Assembly: GCA_018819105.1 (NCBI GenBank)
Contig: JAHJQV010000063.1
Coordinates: 54,373 to 118,372 of the forward strand
DNA length: 64,000 bases
Reading direction: 5' to 3'
Source of the DNA: Gammaproteobacteria bacterium
GTDB lineage: Bacteria > Pseudomonadota > Gammaproteobacteria > Xanthomonadales > Wenzhouxiangellaceae
Within the stretch, counting starts at the first letter, position 1. Every line of letters begins with the position of its first letter. The position numbers and the translations under genes are program-made. Below the pieces are notes generated by a model, which saw nothing but the letters and a program-made list of their open reading frames with translations, did no database searches and had not been told where the DNA came from. This document shows positions 35,642 through 45,481 of this stretch, in pieces.

Positions 35642-36745
35642 TTACTCATGGCTGATGCGGTAAATGACCCCGGCCTGATCGTCAGACAGCAGCAGCGAGC
35701 CATCCGGCAGTTGCAGCAGATCCACCGGCCGGCCCCAGTTTTCCTCGCCCTGCAGCCAGCCACTGGCGAACGGTGTGTAACTGGTGGCGCGGCGCTGCTC
35801 GTCCAGCGTCACCATGGTGACGCGATAGCCGATTTTCTCGCTGCGGTTCCAGGAACCGTGCTCGGCGATCAGGATCTGGTTCTGATACTGCTCGGGAAAC
35901 TGCGCACCAGTATAAAAAATCATGCCCAGCGGTGCCACATGTGGGCCCAGCTTCTGCGCCGGTGGCACATATTCCTGACAGGATTTGCCCTGGCCGAACT
36001 CTGGGTCCGGCACCTCACCGGCATGGCAGTAAGGGTAGCCGAAATGCATGTCCTGGTGCGGCGCATGGTTGAGCTCACAGGCCGGCGTGTTGTCACCGAG
36101 CATGTCGCGGCCGTTGTCGGTGAACCACAGCTCGGCGGTGACAGGATCCCAGTCAAAACCGACCGTGTTGCGCACCCCGCGGGCATAGGTTTCCAGTCCG
36201 CTGCCATCGGCGCGCATGCGCTTGATTTCGGCAAAACCAGGCTCGTCACAGATGTTGCAGGGCGCACCGACCGGCACATACAACATGCCGTCGGGACCAA
36301 AGGCGATGAATTTCCAGCCATGATGACGATCCGGGAAGCTGTCGTTGATCACCACCGGCTGTGGCGGATTATCCAGCCGGTTCTCGATGTCATCAAAACG
36401 CAGCACGCGATCCACCGCCGCCACATACAGGCTGCCATCACGATAGGCGATGCCGGTGGGCATCTTCAGGCCGCTGGCAATGGTATAGACCTGATTGGCG
36501 ACCTGGTCCTGATCCGGATCAGTGATGGCATACACTTTGCCGGCCCGGCGACTGCCGGCAAAAATCACGCCCTGATCGCCGCGCGCCAGTTGACGCGCAT
36601 TCTCCACCTGGTCGGCGAACACGCTGATGACAAAGCCATCCGGCAGACTGATCTGATCCAGCGGCAGCGGCTTGGCCGCGACCGTTGTGACCAGCCCCAG
36701 GCAAAGACCGGTGGTCAATGCGCGCAGTGTGATGTTTCCTGGCAT
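35642..36745 (-). CDS. Exported PQQ-type sugar/sorbosone dehydrogenase
   Basis: A 367-residue secreted propeller enzyme with a signal peptide ending near TTVAAKP. Motifs of the soluble PQQ glucose/sorbosone dehydrogenase group are LPDGFVISVFA, GLKMPTGIAYRDGSLYVA, DRHHGWKFIAFGPDGMLYVPVG, YARGVRNTVGFDWDPVTAELWFTDNGRD and IAEHGSWNRS. It contains several cysteines (CNICDEPG, CHAGE). No PQQ biosynthesis genes are in the window. It lies 21 bases upstream of the PEBP gene on the same strand. Confidence 0.85.
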   Translation of the reverse strand: MPGNITLRALTTGLCLGLVTTVAAKPLPLDQISLPDGFVISVFADQVENARQLARGDQGVIFAGSRRAGKVYAITDPDQDQVANQVYTIASGLKMPTGIAYRDGSLYVAAVDRVLRFDDIENRLDNPPQPVVINDSFPDRHHGWKFIAFGPDGMLYVPVGAPCNICDEPGFAEIKRMRADGSGLETYARGVRNTVGFDWDPVTAELWFTDNGRDMLGDNTPACELNHAPHQDMHFGYPYCHAGEVPDPEFGQGKSCQEYVPPAQKLGPHVAPLGMIFYTGAQFPEQYQNQILIAEHGSWNRSEKIGYRVTMVTLDEQRRATSYTPFASGWLQGEENWGRPVDLLQLPDGSLLLSDDQAGVIYRISHE

Positions 36746-36774
36746 GTTTCTACTCCATGTATTGAGGTCACAGG

Positions 36775-38568
36775 TCAGCGCTCCTCGCTGGCCGACACAT
36801 CACTGGCAAACAGTTCGGCCAGCTCGCGCTGGGTTTTTTTCGACATTTCGATGCGTTTGTCCAGATCATCCACGTGCGCGACCGCGTCGTGCAGCAGTTT
36901 TTCATCGTGTTGTCGAAATACTCGGACCGTGTTGGCGGCCGCGGATTCCGTCAACCCCGAAGCCAGCAGCGTTTCCCGCGCCAGCTCCAGACTGCTGCCG
37001 TAGGTTTCCCGCAGCACAATGTCGCAACCGATCTGCAACAGCCGCTGGGCATGTTCACGATTGCGTGCCCGGGCATAGATTTTCAAGTTTGGAAAGCTGG
37101 CCTTCGCCAGTCTGGCCAGACGCAGACTGGTATCGACCTCGGCCAGCGCAATGACCAGCAGACGGGCCTGGGAGGCACCGGCTGCACGCAGCATTTCCAG
37201 CCGCGACAAGTCTCCATAATAGACCTTGTTGCCGTAGCGCTTGACCAGCTCAACCTGGTCCGGATCACTGTCCATGGCGATGAAGGGAATGCGGCGGATG
37301 CTCAGATTGCGCCCGATGATCTGGCCGAAGCGGCCAAACCCGGCGATGATTACCTGTGGGGTCTCAGGCTCAACGGCGTCGTACTGATCGGCCCTGCCAC
37401 TGCGCTCCTGACGATGCGCGTTCAGGTCGTACAGGTACAGCAGAACCGGCGTCATCAGCATTGACAGTGACACCACCAGTATCAGCAGGTCAACCTGCTG
37501 CGGCTGCAACAGCGCATATTTAAGCTGTTCCGGCAGCAGGATAAAGGCAAACTCACCGCCTTGTGACAGAATCAACGCCATCTGCACTGCATTGCCGCTG
37601 GACAGCTTCTGCCAGCGACCCAGCGCATACAGCACGCCGATCTTCAGGCTCAGCAGCAGTGCCACCAGCAACCACACCAGCCCGGCCTGCTGCAGCATCA
37701 GCGAGATCGGAATGCTCGCCCCCACGGTGACGAAAAACAGCCCCATGAGTAACCCCTTGAATGGCTGGATCGCCACTTCCAGCTCGTGACGGTATTCCGA
37801 GTCCGCCACCAGTATGCCGGCGATAAATCCGCCCAGCGCCATCGACAACTCTGCCTGCTGCATGATCAGCGCCATGCCCAGCACCAGCAGCAAGGCGGCA
37901 CCGGTGAATGCTTCCGGACTTTTGGAAAACGCCACGGCGCGAAACAGTGGCTCGGTGACATAGCGCGCCGACAACAGCAGCAGGGCAATGAACACGACGC
38001 CCGCCAGCGGCCGCCAGGTCAGTGCATCACTGCCCTCGCCGATGAACGAAATCAGCAGCAGCATCGGCACCACGGCGATGTCCTGCAGCAGCAGGATGGC
38101 GAAAGAGCGCTGTCCCCAGCGGGTCGCCAGCGCGTTGCGCTCGGTAAGCAATTGCAGGGCAAAGGCAGTAGAGGACAGTGCCAGTGTCAGGCCGATCAGC
38201 ACCGCGTTGCGCAGACTGTCGGTGACCAGCAGCGCCATCGCGGTGAGCAACACCCCGCTGACCAGCCATTGCGACAGCCCCAGACCCAGCAACTGCTTGC
38301 GATTTTCCCACAGCCGCTTGGGCTGCAGTTCCAGACCAATGATGAACAGCAGCAGGACGATGCCGATTTCCGAAAAAGTGAGCAGGCTTTTCGGGTCCTT
38401 GATGAAGCCCAGCACCGATGGTCCCACCACCAGTCCGGCCACCAGAAAACCCAGCACCGAGCCAAACCCGAGACGCCGGAATGACAGCAAACCGGCCAGC
38501 GCTGCCAGCAGCAGCACAGTGGCATCGAGCATGAACAGGTGGGTGGTGGAATGGTCTGGCATCAGCAA
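36775..38568 (-). CDS. KefB/KefC-like monovalent cation:proton antiporter (CPA2)
   Basis: A 597-residue protein with about 12-13 membrane segments (LLLFIIGLELQPKRLW, ILLLQDIAVVPML, GGFIAGILVADSEYRHELE). A C-terminal RCK/TrkA-N domain has an NAD-binding fold (IIAGFGRFGQIIGR, then acidic MDSD). Length and layout match E. coli KefB (601). KefB and KefC release potassium and acidify the cytoplasm during electrophile stress under glutathione control. No KefF/KefG partner is adjacent. ATG 38562 is an alternative start. Confidence 0.92.
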   Translation of the reverse strand: MLMPDHSTTHLFMLDATVLLLAALAGLLSFRRLGFGSVLGFLVAGLVVGPSVLGFIKDPKSLLTFSEIGIVLLLFIIGLELQPKRLWENRKQLLGLGLSQWLVSGVLLTAMALLVTDSLRNAVLIGLTLALSSTAFALQLLTERNALATRWGQRSFAILLLQDIAVVPMLLLISFIGEGSDALTWRPLAGVVFIALLLLSARYVTEPLFRAVAFSKSPEAFTGAALLLVLGMALIMQQAELSMALGGFIAGILVADSEYRHELEVAIQPFKGLLMGLFFVTVGASIPISLMLQQAGLVWLLVALLLSLKIGVLYALGRWQKLSSGNAVQMALILSQGGEFAFILLPEQLKYALLQPQQVDLLILVVSLSMLMTPVLLYLYDLNAHRQERSGRADQYDAVEPETPQVIIAGFGRFGQIIGRNLSIRRIPFIAMDSDPDQVELVKRYGNKVYYGDLSRLEMLRAAGASQARLLVIALAEVDTSLRLARLAKASFPNLKIYARARNREHAQRLLQIGCDIVLRETYGSSLELARETLLASGLTESAAANTVRVFRQHDEKLLHDAVAHVDDLDKRIEMSKKTQRELAELFASDVSASEER

Positions 38569-38670
38569 TCCGACAGGTGACTGCTGTCATTATACGCAGA
38601 CTGCCTGCTGGCGAATGCTTCGCCATTTCGCTACGGCAGCAAGTGCCAGCAAAGCCTGGAAAAACGGGTG

Positions 38671-39768
38671 TCAGCGCGCAGCAACCCCGGCCGGATTGAT
38701 GTTGACCGCGTCATCACCGAGGATCTGCACTTTCTGCCCCGGCTGCAAACGTTCATTGCCGCGAATCACCACCTGTTGCCCGGCCTGCAGGTCTCCGCTG
38801 ACCCCGACCAGATCCTGATTGCCGACACCTGCGGTGACGACCACCCGTTGCGCGGTCATCTGCTCGTCAATGATGAACACCGACAAACCGTCCCCGCGCA
38901 GTACCAGTGCATCGCGCGGCACCGCCGTCACCCGCTGGGAATGATCGATCGGCACCGCCACACGCACTGTCTGGCCGGAGGCGAACCGCGTGGCATCAAC
39001 ATCCAGCCGCAGCTCAAACACATGCACGTCCTCATTGCCCAGTGACACCATCGTGCGCACCGGCCAGTTGTCCACGCCGAGCTGACCGGCATCCACGGTG
39101 AGGCGGTCGCCGACATCCAGAAAACCCATGTACTCCAGTGGTGGCCGTGCGACCACCTCCAGATCGTCGGGGTTTTTCAGCCGCACCACGATGTCGCCGA
39201 TGCTGACCCGTTCACCGGCCTGGATCAGCCGCTCGACCACGACGCCGTCAAACGGTGCCCGGATTCTGGTGCGGCTGAGGTCTTCCTGCGCCTGGCTGAG
39301 ACGACTGCGTGCCACACGCAGTTCGCTTTCCGCCACTTTCTGGTCAGAGCGAGTCAGATCCAGCTGCGTGTCCGAGGTCAGCTGCATTTCCGAAAGCTGC
39401 TGCTGACGTTTGAATTCGGCCTTGACATAGGTCAGCCTGGCTTCGATGCGGCTGATGTCGGCTTCCAGCTCCTCGACGCGCAGTTGCAGCGCGCTGGGAT
39501 CAATGCTGGCAATGACGTCGCCTTTGCTGACCCGTGCACCGACATCAAGAATGCTCAACAGGCGACCCTGCTGTTCCGCCGACAAGCGCGCATCGGAACG
39601 CGAGATCACCGTGGCGGCGACCCAGGTGGTCGGCGTCAACTCGGTGTCGACCACCTCGGCGATGCGCACTGGTGCCGGACCACGGCCGCCAAACTGGGCC
39701 AGGGCGGGAAACACGGCAAGCTGCAACAGGACCAGCATCATGGCGGTCCGCTTGGCAAAACAAGACAT
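38671..39768 (-). CDS. RND efflux periplasmic adaptor
   Basis: A 365-residue HlyD/AcrA-type membrane-fusion protein with a signal peptide (LLQLAVFPALAQF). The barrel-sandwich halves (LLSILDVGARVSKGDVIASID; IRAPFDGVVVERLIQAGERVS) flank a helical hairpin of about 60 residues. The TGA stop of the upstream pump gene is followed directly by its ATG, so the two are coupled although the adaptor comes second. No outer-membrane channel gene is present. Confidence 0.92.
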   Translation of the reverse strand: MSCFAKRTAMMLVLLQLAVFPALAQFGGRGPAPVRIAEVVDTELTPTTWVAATVISRSDARLSAEQQGRLLSILDVGARVSKGDVIASIDPSALQLRVEELEADISRIEARLTYVKAEFKRQQQLSEMQLTSDTQLDLTRSDQKVAESELRVARSRLSQAQEDLSRTRIRAPFDGVVVERLIQAGERVSIGDIVVRLKNPDDLEVVARPPLEYMGFLDVGDRLTVDAGQLGVDNWPVRTMVSLGNEDVHVFELRLDVDATRFASGQTVRVAVPIDHSQRVTAVPRDALVLRGDGLSVFIIDEQMTAQRVVVTAGVGNQDLVGVSGDLQAGQQVVIRGNERLQPGQKVQILGDDAVNINPAGVAAR

Positions 39769-42700
39769 TCAGGAATGCTCCGGTATGAGGCTGCCCGCAT
39801 AATCGCCGGAGCCCAGGTTGGATGACGACTGCTGCGCATTGCCGGGCGCTCTGGCCGGGTGTTTTTCTTCCCGGAAGCGCAACATGCTGGGCAGCAGAAT
39901 CAGTGTAAACAGTGTACTTACCAGCATGCCACCAACAATCACTGCGGCCATGCCCCGGTACAGCTCACTGCCGGAACCCGGCAGCACCAGCAATGGCAAC
40001 ATGCCGAACACCGTGGTGGTGGTGCTCATCAGAATCGGGCGCAGTCGCAGTCGCAATGCCTGCGCCACGGCGTCACGCCGCGACTCGCCGTCGCGCTCGC
40101 CCTCGCGGGCCCGGTACACCAACAGGATGGCGTTGTTGACCACCAGACCAAGCAATATGACAAAGCCGATCATGGTGAGCAGATCCATCGGCTGACCAAA
40201 AAACTGATCGACAATGCGCAAGCAAATGACACCACCCACCGTGGCCATGGGAATGGTGGTGATCACCAGCAGGGAATCGACAAACGATTTGAACAGCGCA
40301 CTGATGAGCAGATAGAGAATCACGATGGCAAGCAGGAAACTGCCCGACATGGTCAGCAGCGCCTGTTGCAAAGCCTCTGCCGTGCCGGTGTAGGCAATGC
40401 GTCCATCCGGCGGCATCAACTCGCGAATGGTCGGCTCCACCTGTTCCTGCAGCGTGTTGATGGCAACCTCCATCGGCATGCCCGACGGTGGTGTCACCTG
40501 CAGCGTCAGCGTGCGGCGACGGTCGATGCGGCGGATTTCCGAAGGCCCGGCCACACGTTCGATTTTGGCCAGGTCACCGACCGTCTGGATGCTGCCATCC
40601 GGCAGTGCCAGCGGCATCGCTGCCAGCTCCTCGGGGGTCTGCCATTCCGGTCCGCGCAGAATGATGTCGATCTTGCGGTCGCCATCGAAATAATCACCCA
40701 GAAACACACCGTCGCCAAGTGCGCGGATCGCCGTAGCGGTGCGTTCACGGTTCCAGCCAACCTCGGCGATGCGACGGTCATTGGGGATCAGACGCAACTC
40801 CGGCTCGGCCAGCTCCAGCCCTGGCTGAGGCCGCACGTTGGCACCTGGCAGTGCTTCCTGGATCGCTTCGAACCCAGCCCGTCCGGCTGCGAGCAGGGAT
40901 TCAAAATCCGCCGCCTGCAGGTCGATGTCGATGTTGCGACCACCGCGACCGCCAAATATCGCCCGCCGGCTGGCACCACCGAAAGTGTCGGGGAAACCGC
41001 GCAGCACTTCACTGTTGAGCATGGTGGTGATCTTGTCCACGTCATCCGGATCCTTGGCCCGGGCGTTCATGAACGCGCCGGTACCGAAGAAACCGACGAA
41101 AAAGTTGTCCAGCTGCGGATCACTGCCTTCTTCCAGATACGGCGTCAGCCGCGCATTGATGACATCCATCAGTTCGCGCCGGGCGGTATCAAAGCCCATG
41201 CCCGGTGCAGTGGTCATGAACGCCGACACATTGTTGCGCTTGCCCTCCGGCAGATAATCGGCCGGCGGCTTCAGCACCACCACCAGCAGCAGCGGTATCA
41301 CGATCAGTCCGCTGACCCAGAGCAGCCGCTGACGCGGCGAATCGGTGATGCGCATGACGAAGTCACTGGCATTGCGCCACCAGGACTGGTGATTGTCGAT
41401 GATGGCGACGTTGCCCAGGATTCTGGACGCCGCCGCTGGCAGTACCGTGACCGCCACGATCAGCGACATGACCACGGCGGCGGAAATCACCACGGCCAGA
41501 TCCGAGAACAGCTGCCCGGCCTCATCCTGCATGAACACCACCGGCATGAAGATGGCCACCGTGGTGGCGGTGGACGCCAGCAAGGCACCCCACACCTGGG
41601 TGGTGCCGCGATAGGCCGATTCATCACCGCTGAGACCTTTCTCACGTTGGCGAAAGATGTTCTCCAGCACGACAATGGCGGCATCCAGTACCATGCCGGT
41701 GGCAAAGGCCAGACCCGCGAGCGAAATGATGTTCAGCGAGCGACCGGTGAAATTCAACACCATGAAGGCCGCCATCAGACACAAAGGTATCGATACCGCC
41801 ACCACCAGCGTGGCACGGAACTTGCGCAGAAACCACCACAGCACGGCGATCGCCAGCAACATTCCCAGCAGCATGTTGCCGCGCACCATGGCAATTGACT
41901 GGTTCACATAGACGGTGTCGTCCGAGCGCTGGTTCATGACCAGCCCGGCCTGCTGCACCTCATTGCTGCGCAGCTCATCGACGATCACACGCACTTCGTC
42001 CATGACCTCGAGAATGTTGGCACCCGAGCGCGGCACCACGTTGATAAAGATCGATTCGCGGCCATTGCCGGTCATCATGAAGGTTGTGTCGGTCTGCGAT
42101 TTGCTGACACTGGCGACATCACGCAGGCGCACCGGCCTGCCGCCGTCCCAGCGCAGCACCAGATCATCCAGATCACTGACCTCCATCTTGCCTTCGAATC
42201 TGACCGTGTACTGGCGCCGGCCAATCTCCTGGAACCCGGCCGAAACATCGGTATTGCTGCCGAGCGCCTGCGAGACGGTGGTCAGATCCACATTCAGGCT
42301 GGCCGCCTTGTAGGGATCAAAGGTGATGCGCACTTCTTCATTGCGGCCGCCGCGCACATCGGCGTTGGCGACCCCGGCTACCCGTTCCAGACGCGGCTGG
42401 ATGACGTTCTCGGCAAAGTCCTGATAACTGCTGATATGACGATCGTTGCCCGGGGCCGTTTGCAGCGAGTACCAGGCAATGGAATCCTCACGGTTGTTAC
42501 TGCCCACGGTGATGCGCGGCTCGTCCACATCCACCGGATAGGACGGCACCTGATTGAGGCGGTTGATCACCTCGATCAGCGCCTCCTGCATGTTCGCCTC
42601 GACCCCGAACTCCAGATCGATGTCGCTGTTGCCCTGCTCCGCCTGTGCCACCATGCGGCGCAGCCCGGGCAGGCCGCGCAGGGCATTTTCCTGCGGCTCC

Positions 42701-42891
42701 AGCAATTCCGATTCCACCTCGTTGGGTGCCGCCGCACGCCAGTTGGTGCGAATCGAGATGCGCGGGCGCTCGACATCCGGGGTCAGCTGAATGGGCAAAT
42801 CCAGCAGGCTGAGGATGCCGAAAATCACCGCAAGGATGGCACCCACTGCCACCGCGACCGGATTGTTCAAGGATGCTTTGGTCAGTATCAC
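39769..42891 (-). CDS. RND multidrug-type efflux pump (HAE1/AcrB-like)
   Basis: A 1040-residue pump with 12 membrane segments and two large periplasmic loops. Motifs include VERPRISIRTNWRAAAPNEVE and GLAFATGMVLDAAIVVLENIF (one Asp of the proton relay in TM4, where AcrB has two). It begins with GTG at 42891 (VILTKASLNNP). It resembles the MexK/OqxB-type or uncharacterised hydrophobe-amphiphile pumps rather than metal pumps. Substrate unknown. Confidence 0.93.
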   Translation of the reverse strand: MILTKASLNNPVAVAVGAILAVIFGILSLLDLPIQLTPDVERPRISIRTNWRAAAPNEVESELLEPQENALRGLPGLRRMVAQAEQGNSDIDLEFGVEANMQEALIEVINRLNQVPSYPVDVDEPRITVGSNNREDSIAWYSLQTAPGNDRHISSYQDFAENVIQPRLERVAGVANADVRGGRNEEVRITFDPYKAASLNVDLTTVSQALGSNTDVSAGFQEIGRRQYTVRFEGKMEVSDLDDLVLRWDGGRPVRLRDVASVSKSQTDTTFMMTGNGRESIFINVVPRSGANILEVMDEVRVIVDELRSNEVQQAGLVMNQRSDDTVYVNQSIAMVRGNMLLGMLLAIAVLWWFLRKFRATLVVAVSIPLCLMAAFMVLNFTGRSLNIISLAGLAFATGMVLDAAIVVLENIFRQREKGLSGDESAYRGTTQVWGALLASTATTVAIFMPVVFMQDEAGQLFSDLAVVISAAVVMSLIVAVTVLPAAASRILGNVAIIDNHQSWWRNASDFVMRITDSPRQRLLWVSGLIVIPLLLVVVLKPPADYLPEGKRNNVSAFMTTAPGMGFDTARRELMDVINARLTPYLEEGSDPQLDNFFVGFFGTGAFMNARAKDPDDVDKITTMLNSEVLRGFPDTFGGASRRAIFGGRGGRNIDIDLQAADFESLLAAGRAGFEAIQEALPGANVRPQPGLELAEPELRLIPNDRRIAEVGWNRERTATAIRALGDGVFLGDYFDGDRKIDIILRGPEWQTPEELAAMPLALPDGSIQTVGDLAKIERVAGPSEIRRIDRRRTLTLQVTPPSGMPMEVAINTLQEQVEPTIRELMPPDGRIAYTGTAEALQQALLTMSGSFLLAIVILYLLISALFKSFVDSLLVITTIPMATVGGVICLRIVDQFFGQPMDLLTMIGFVILLGLVVNNAILLVYRAREGERDGESRRDAVAQALRLRLRPILMSTTTTVFGMLPLLVLPGSGSELYRGMAAVIVGGMLVSTLFTLILLPSMLRFREEKHPARAPGNAQQSSSNLGSGDYAGSLIPEHS

Positions 42892-43058
42892 TGCAGTTTC
42901 AAACCCGAATTAAGCCAGTATGTGTCATGATCGCCCCATTATCGTTGAATTCCGCCCGATCAGATGCAGCCATTGACCGTGAAACCGGGCGTGCATTCAT
43001 GCAACGCGTTAAAATGACCGATTGATGCGACGTTCGACCATCCCTGCCCCCGGATAAC

Positions 43059-44630
43059 ATGAGCAGCTTTGATTACATCATCATTGGTGCCGGCTCGGCC
43101 GGCTGCGTACTGGCCAACCGGCTATCAGCCAATTCTGCGCACAAGGTGCTGCTGCTGGAGGCCGGTGGCAGTGACTGGAACCCGTTCATTCACATGCCGG
43201 CCGGCCTGTCGCGATTGGTGCGTCATGTCGGACTGAACTGGAACTATCACACCACACCACAGCCACAGCTCAACCAGCGCCGGCTGTTCTGGCCGCGCGG
43301 CAAAGTGCTGGGCGGCTCATCCAGCATCAACGCCATGTGCTACATCCGTGGCCAGGCGGAAGACTACGATCACTGGCAAGCGCTGGGCAATGAGGGCTGG
43401 AGCTATGCCGATGTGCTGCCCTGGTTTCGGCTTGCCGAAGGCAACAGCCGCGGCGCAGACGCCTATCATGGTAGCGACGGTCCGCTGGGCGTGGCCGACC
43501 TGCGTCATCACAACCCGCTCAGCGACTGTTTCATCAAGGCCGGACGACAATGCGGTCACGCGCTCAATGACGACTTCAATGGTGCCCGCCAGGCCGGTTT
43601 CGGGCTGTACCAGGTGACCCAGCGTGATGGCCGCCGCTGCAGTACCGCCACGGCTTATCTGGATCCGGTGCGTGAGCGCAGCAATCTGCAGATTGCCATC
43701 CGCGCCCAGGTCAGTCGTGTGCTGGTCTCGGCACAGCGCGCGGTGGCCGTGGAGTATCTGCAGGGCGGTCGTCAACAGCGCGCTGAGGGCGGTCAGATCC
43801 TGCTCTGCGGCGGTGCCATCAACTCACCGCAGACGCTGCTGCTGTCCGGCATCGGCCCCGCCGACCAGCTGCGCGAACTGGGCATAGCGGTGAACCATGA
43901 TCTGCCCGGCGTGGGCCAGAACCTGCAGGATCACCTGGATGTCTGCGTGCTGCGCAGCAGCACCCAGGCGATCACCTACGACCAGGCCAATGAAATGGCC
44001 ATCGGTCTCAACTACTGGGCTAGGCACAACGGCATCGGCAGCTCCAACATTGCCGAGGCCGGCGCGTTCATCGCCAGCCGTGACAGCGATGATCTGCGCC
44101 CGGATGTGCAGCTGCATTTTGTCCCGGCCCAACTCGATGACCACGGCCGCAACCGTCTGCCTGGTCATGGCTACACCATTCATGCCTGTTACCTGCGTCC
44201 GCACAGCCGTGGCAGCATCCGGCTGGCCGATACCCGCCCGGACACAGCACCCCTGATCGACCCGGCCTATCTGTCAGACCCGCGCGACTGGACCATGATG
44301 CGTGAAGCCGTGCGCATCGCCCGCGAGGTGCATGCGGCACCGGCGTTTGATGACTATCGCGGCAAGGAGATTTTCCCGGGTGCCGACGCCCGCGACGATG
44401 ACACCATCAATGCGTTCATCCGCGCCAAGGCGGAAACCATTTATCACCCGGTCGGCACCTGCAAAATGGGCCAGGACGCCATGGCCGTAGTGGACGCGCA
44501 GCTGCAGGTGCATGGCATTGATGGCTTGCGCGTGGTGGATGCCTCCATCATGCCGACGCTGGTCAGCGGCAACACCAATGCCCCGACGGTGATGATTGCC
44601 GAGAAGATTGCCTCTGCCATGCTGAGCTGA
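43059..44630 (+). CDS. GMC-family FAD oxidoreductase (choline dehydrogenase-like)
   Basis: A 523-residue flavoenzyme. FAD site: DYIIIGAGSAGCVLANRL at residues 4-21. GMC signature: GGSSSINAMCYIRGQAEDYD. Catalytic pair: His463 (YHPVGTCKMG) and Asn505/Asn507 (SGNTNAPTV). It should oxidise a primary alcohol or choline-like substrate. No betaine-aldehyde dehydrogenase or choline transporter is adjacent, so the substrate stays open; a long-chain or terpenoid alcohol is as plausible as choline. Confidence 0.92.
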   Translation: MSSFDYIIIGAGSAGCVLANRLSANSAHKVLLLEAGGSDWNPFIHMPAGLSRLVRHVGLNWNYHTTPQPQLNQRRLFWPRGKVLGGSSSINAMCYIRGQAEDYDHWQALGNEGWSYADVLPWFRLAEGNSRGADAYHGSDGPLGVADLRHHNPLSDCFIKAGRQCGHALNDDFNGARQAGFGLYQVTQRDGRRCSTATAYLDPVRERSNLQIAIRAQVSRVLVSAQRAVAVEYLQGGRQQRAEGGQILLCGGAINSPQTLLLSGIGPADQLRELGIAVNHDLPGVGQNLQDHLDVCVLRSSTQAITYDQANEMAIGLNYWARHNGIGSSNIAEAGAFIASRDSDDLRPDVQLHFVPAQLDDHGRNRLPGHGYTIHACYLRPHSRGSIRLADTRPDTAPLIDPAYLSDPRDWTMMREAVRIAREVHAAPAFDDYRGKEIFPGADARDDDTINAFIRAKAETIYHPVGTCKMGQDAMAVVDAQLQVHGIDGLRVVDASIMPTLVSGNTNAPTVMIAEKIASAMLS

Positions 44631-45481
44631 TCGGTCAGATCACGAAAGCTCCACAGATTTGCTCGGGTTTAACGAGCTGTTGCGAGAGCATGTCCGATGG
44701 GCCATGCTTTGCAGCCTGCCGCTGGCCGGTTGCGTCGTGCCCAATCTGTGTCATCTGCGAAATCTGTGGATTAACCTGAAAATTTAATGATCCACAGATT
44801 ACACCGATTACACAGGGTTAAATCGCCACAGGATTGCCGGAAGCGCTGCGCTTATCCGGCCTACGTGTCTACCTGCATTGCTTGATTGCTTGATTGCTGG
44901 CCGGTTGCATCCAGCCCAATCTGTGTCATCTGCGAAATCTGTGGATTAAGCTGTTGAATTATAATGATCCACAGATTACACCGATTACACAGAGTTAAAT
45001 CGCCACAGGATTGCCGGATGCGCTGCGCTTATCCGGCCTACGTGTCTACCTGCATTGCTTGATTGCTTGATTGCTGGCCGGTTGCGTCCAGCCCAATCTG
45101 TGTCGTCTGCGAAATCTGTGGATTAACCTGAAAATTTATAATGATCCACAGATTACACCGGTTACACAGCGGTGAATCGCCCCAGGATTGCCGGATGCGC
45201 TGCGCTTATCCGGCCTACGTGTCTACCTGCATTGCTTGATTGCTTGATTGCTGGCCGGTTGCGTCCAGCCCAATCTGTGTCATCTGCGAAATCTGTGGCT
45301 TAACCTGTTGAATTTTAATGATCCACAGATTACATCGATTACACAGAGTTAAATCGCCACAGGATTGCCGGATGCGCTGCGCTTATCCGGCCTAGGTGTC
45401 GAAATTGCTCACCGGGACATCATTTTGGCAATGCAGCCTGGGTAATCCATGAATGATTGCCTGCAGGGTTGCTGCGTCACT
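44631..45481. other. Intergenic region dominated by the 177-bp tandem array
   Basis: About 850 bases between convergent genes (GMC oxidoreductase and the RND exporter). Except for about 90 bases at each end it consists of the repeat array described separately. No protein-coding gene is supported. Confidence 0.8.
44722..45395. repeat. Tandem array of 177-bp units each carrying a REP palindrome
   Basis: Units begin at 44787, 44964, 45141 and 45318, exactly 177 bases apart. A right-half unit precedes the first (about 44722-44786) and the fourth is cut after its REP (45395). Each unit holds, in order: a left arm of the type TCCACAGATTACACCGATTA, a REP palindrome (44836-44864, 45013-45041, 45190-45218, 45367-45395), a triplicated TTGATTGC-like 8-mer, and a right arm (44921-44945 in unit 1) complementary to the left arm at 21 of 25 positions. 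Copies differ at only a few bases. Confidence 0.95.

Noticed and set aside
39859..41898. Long open frame (679 codons) on the plus strand, opposite the RND pump
   Set aside because: It is His/Gln/Arg-rich without domains and mirrors the codon bias of the real RND gene on the other strand.
44722..45395. Possible CRISPR array because of regular repeats
   Set aside because: The units are 177 bases, contiguous and nearly identical throughout; there are no variable spacers and no cas genes.
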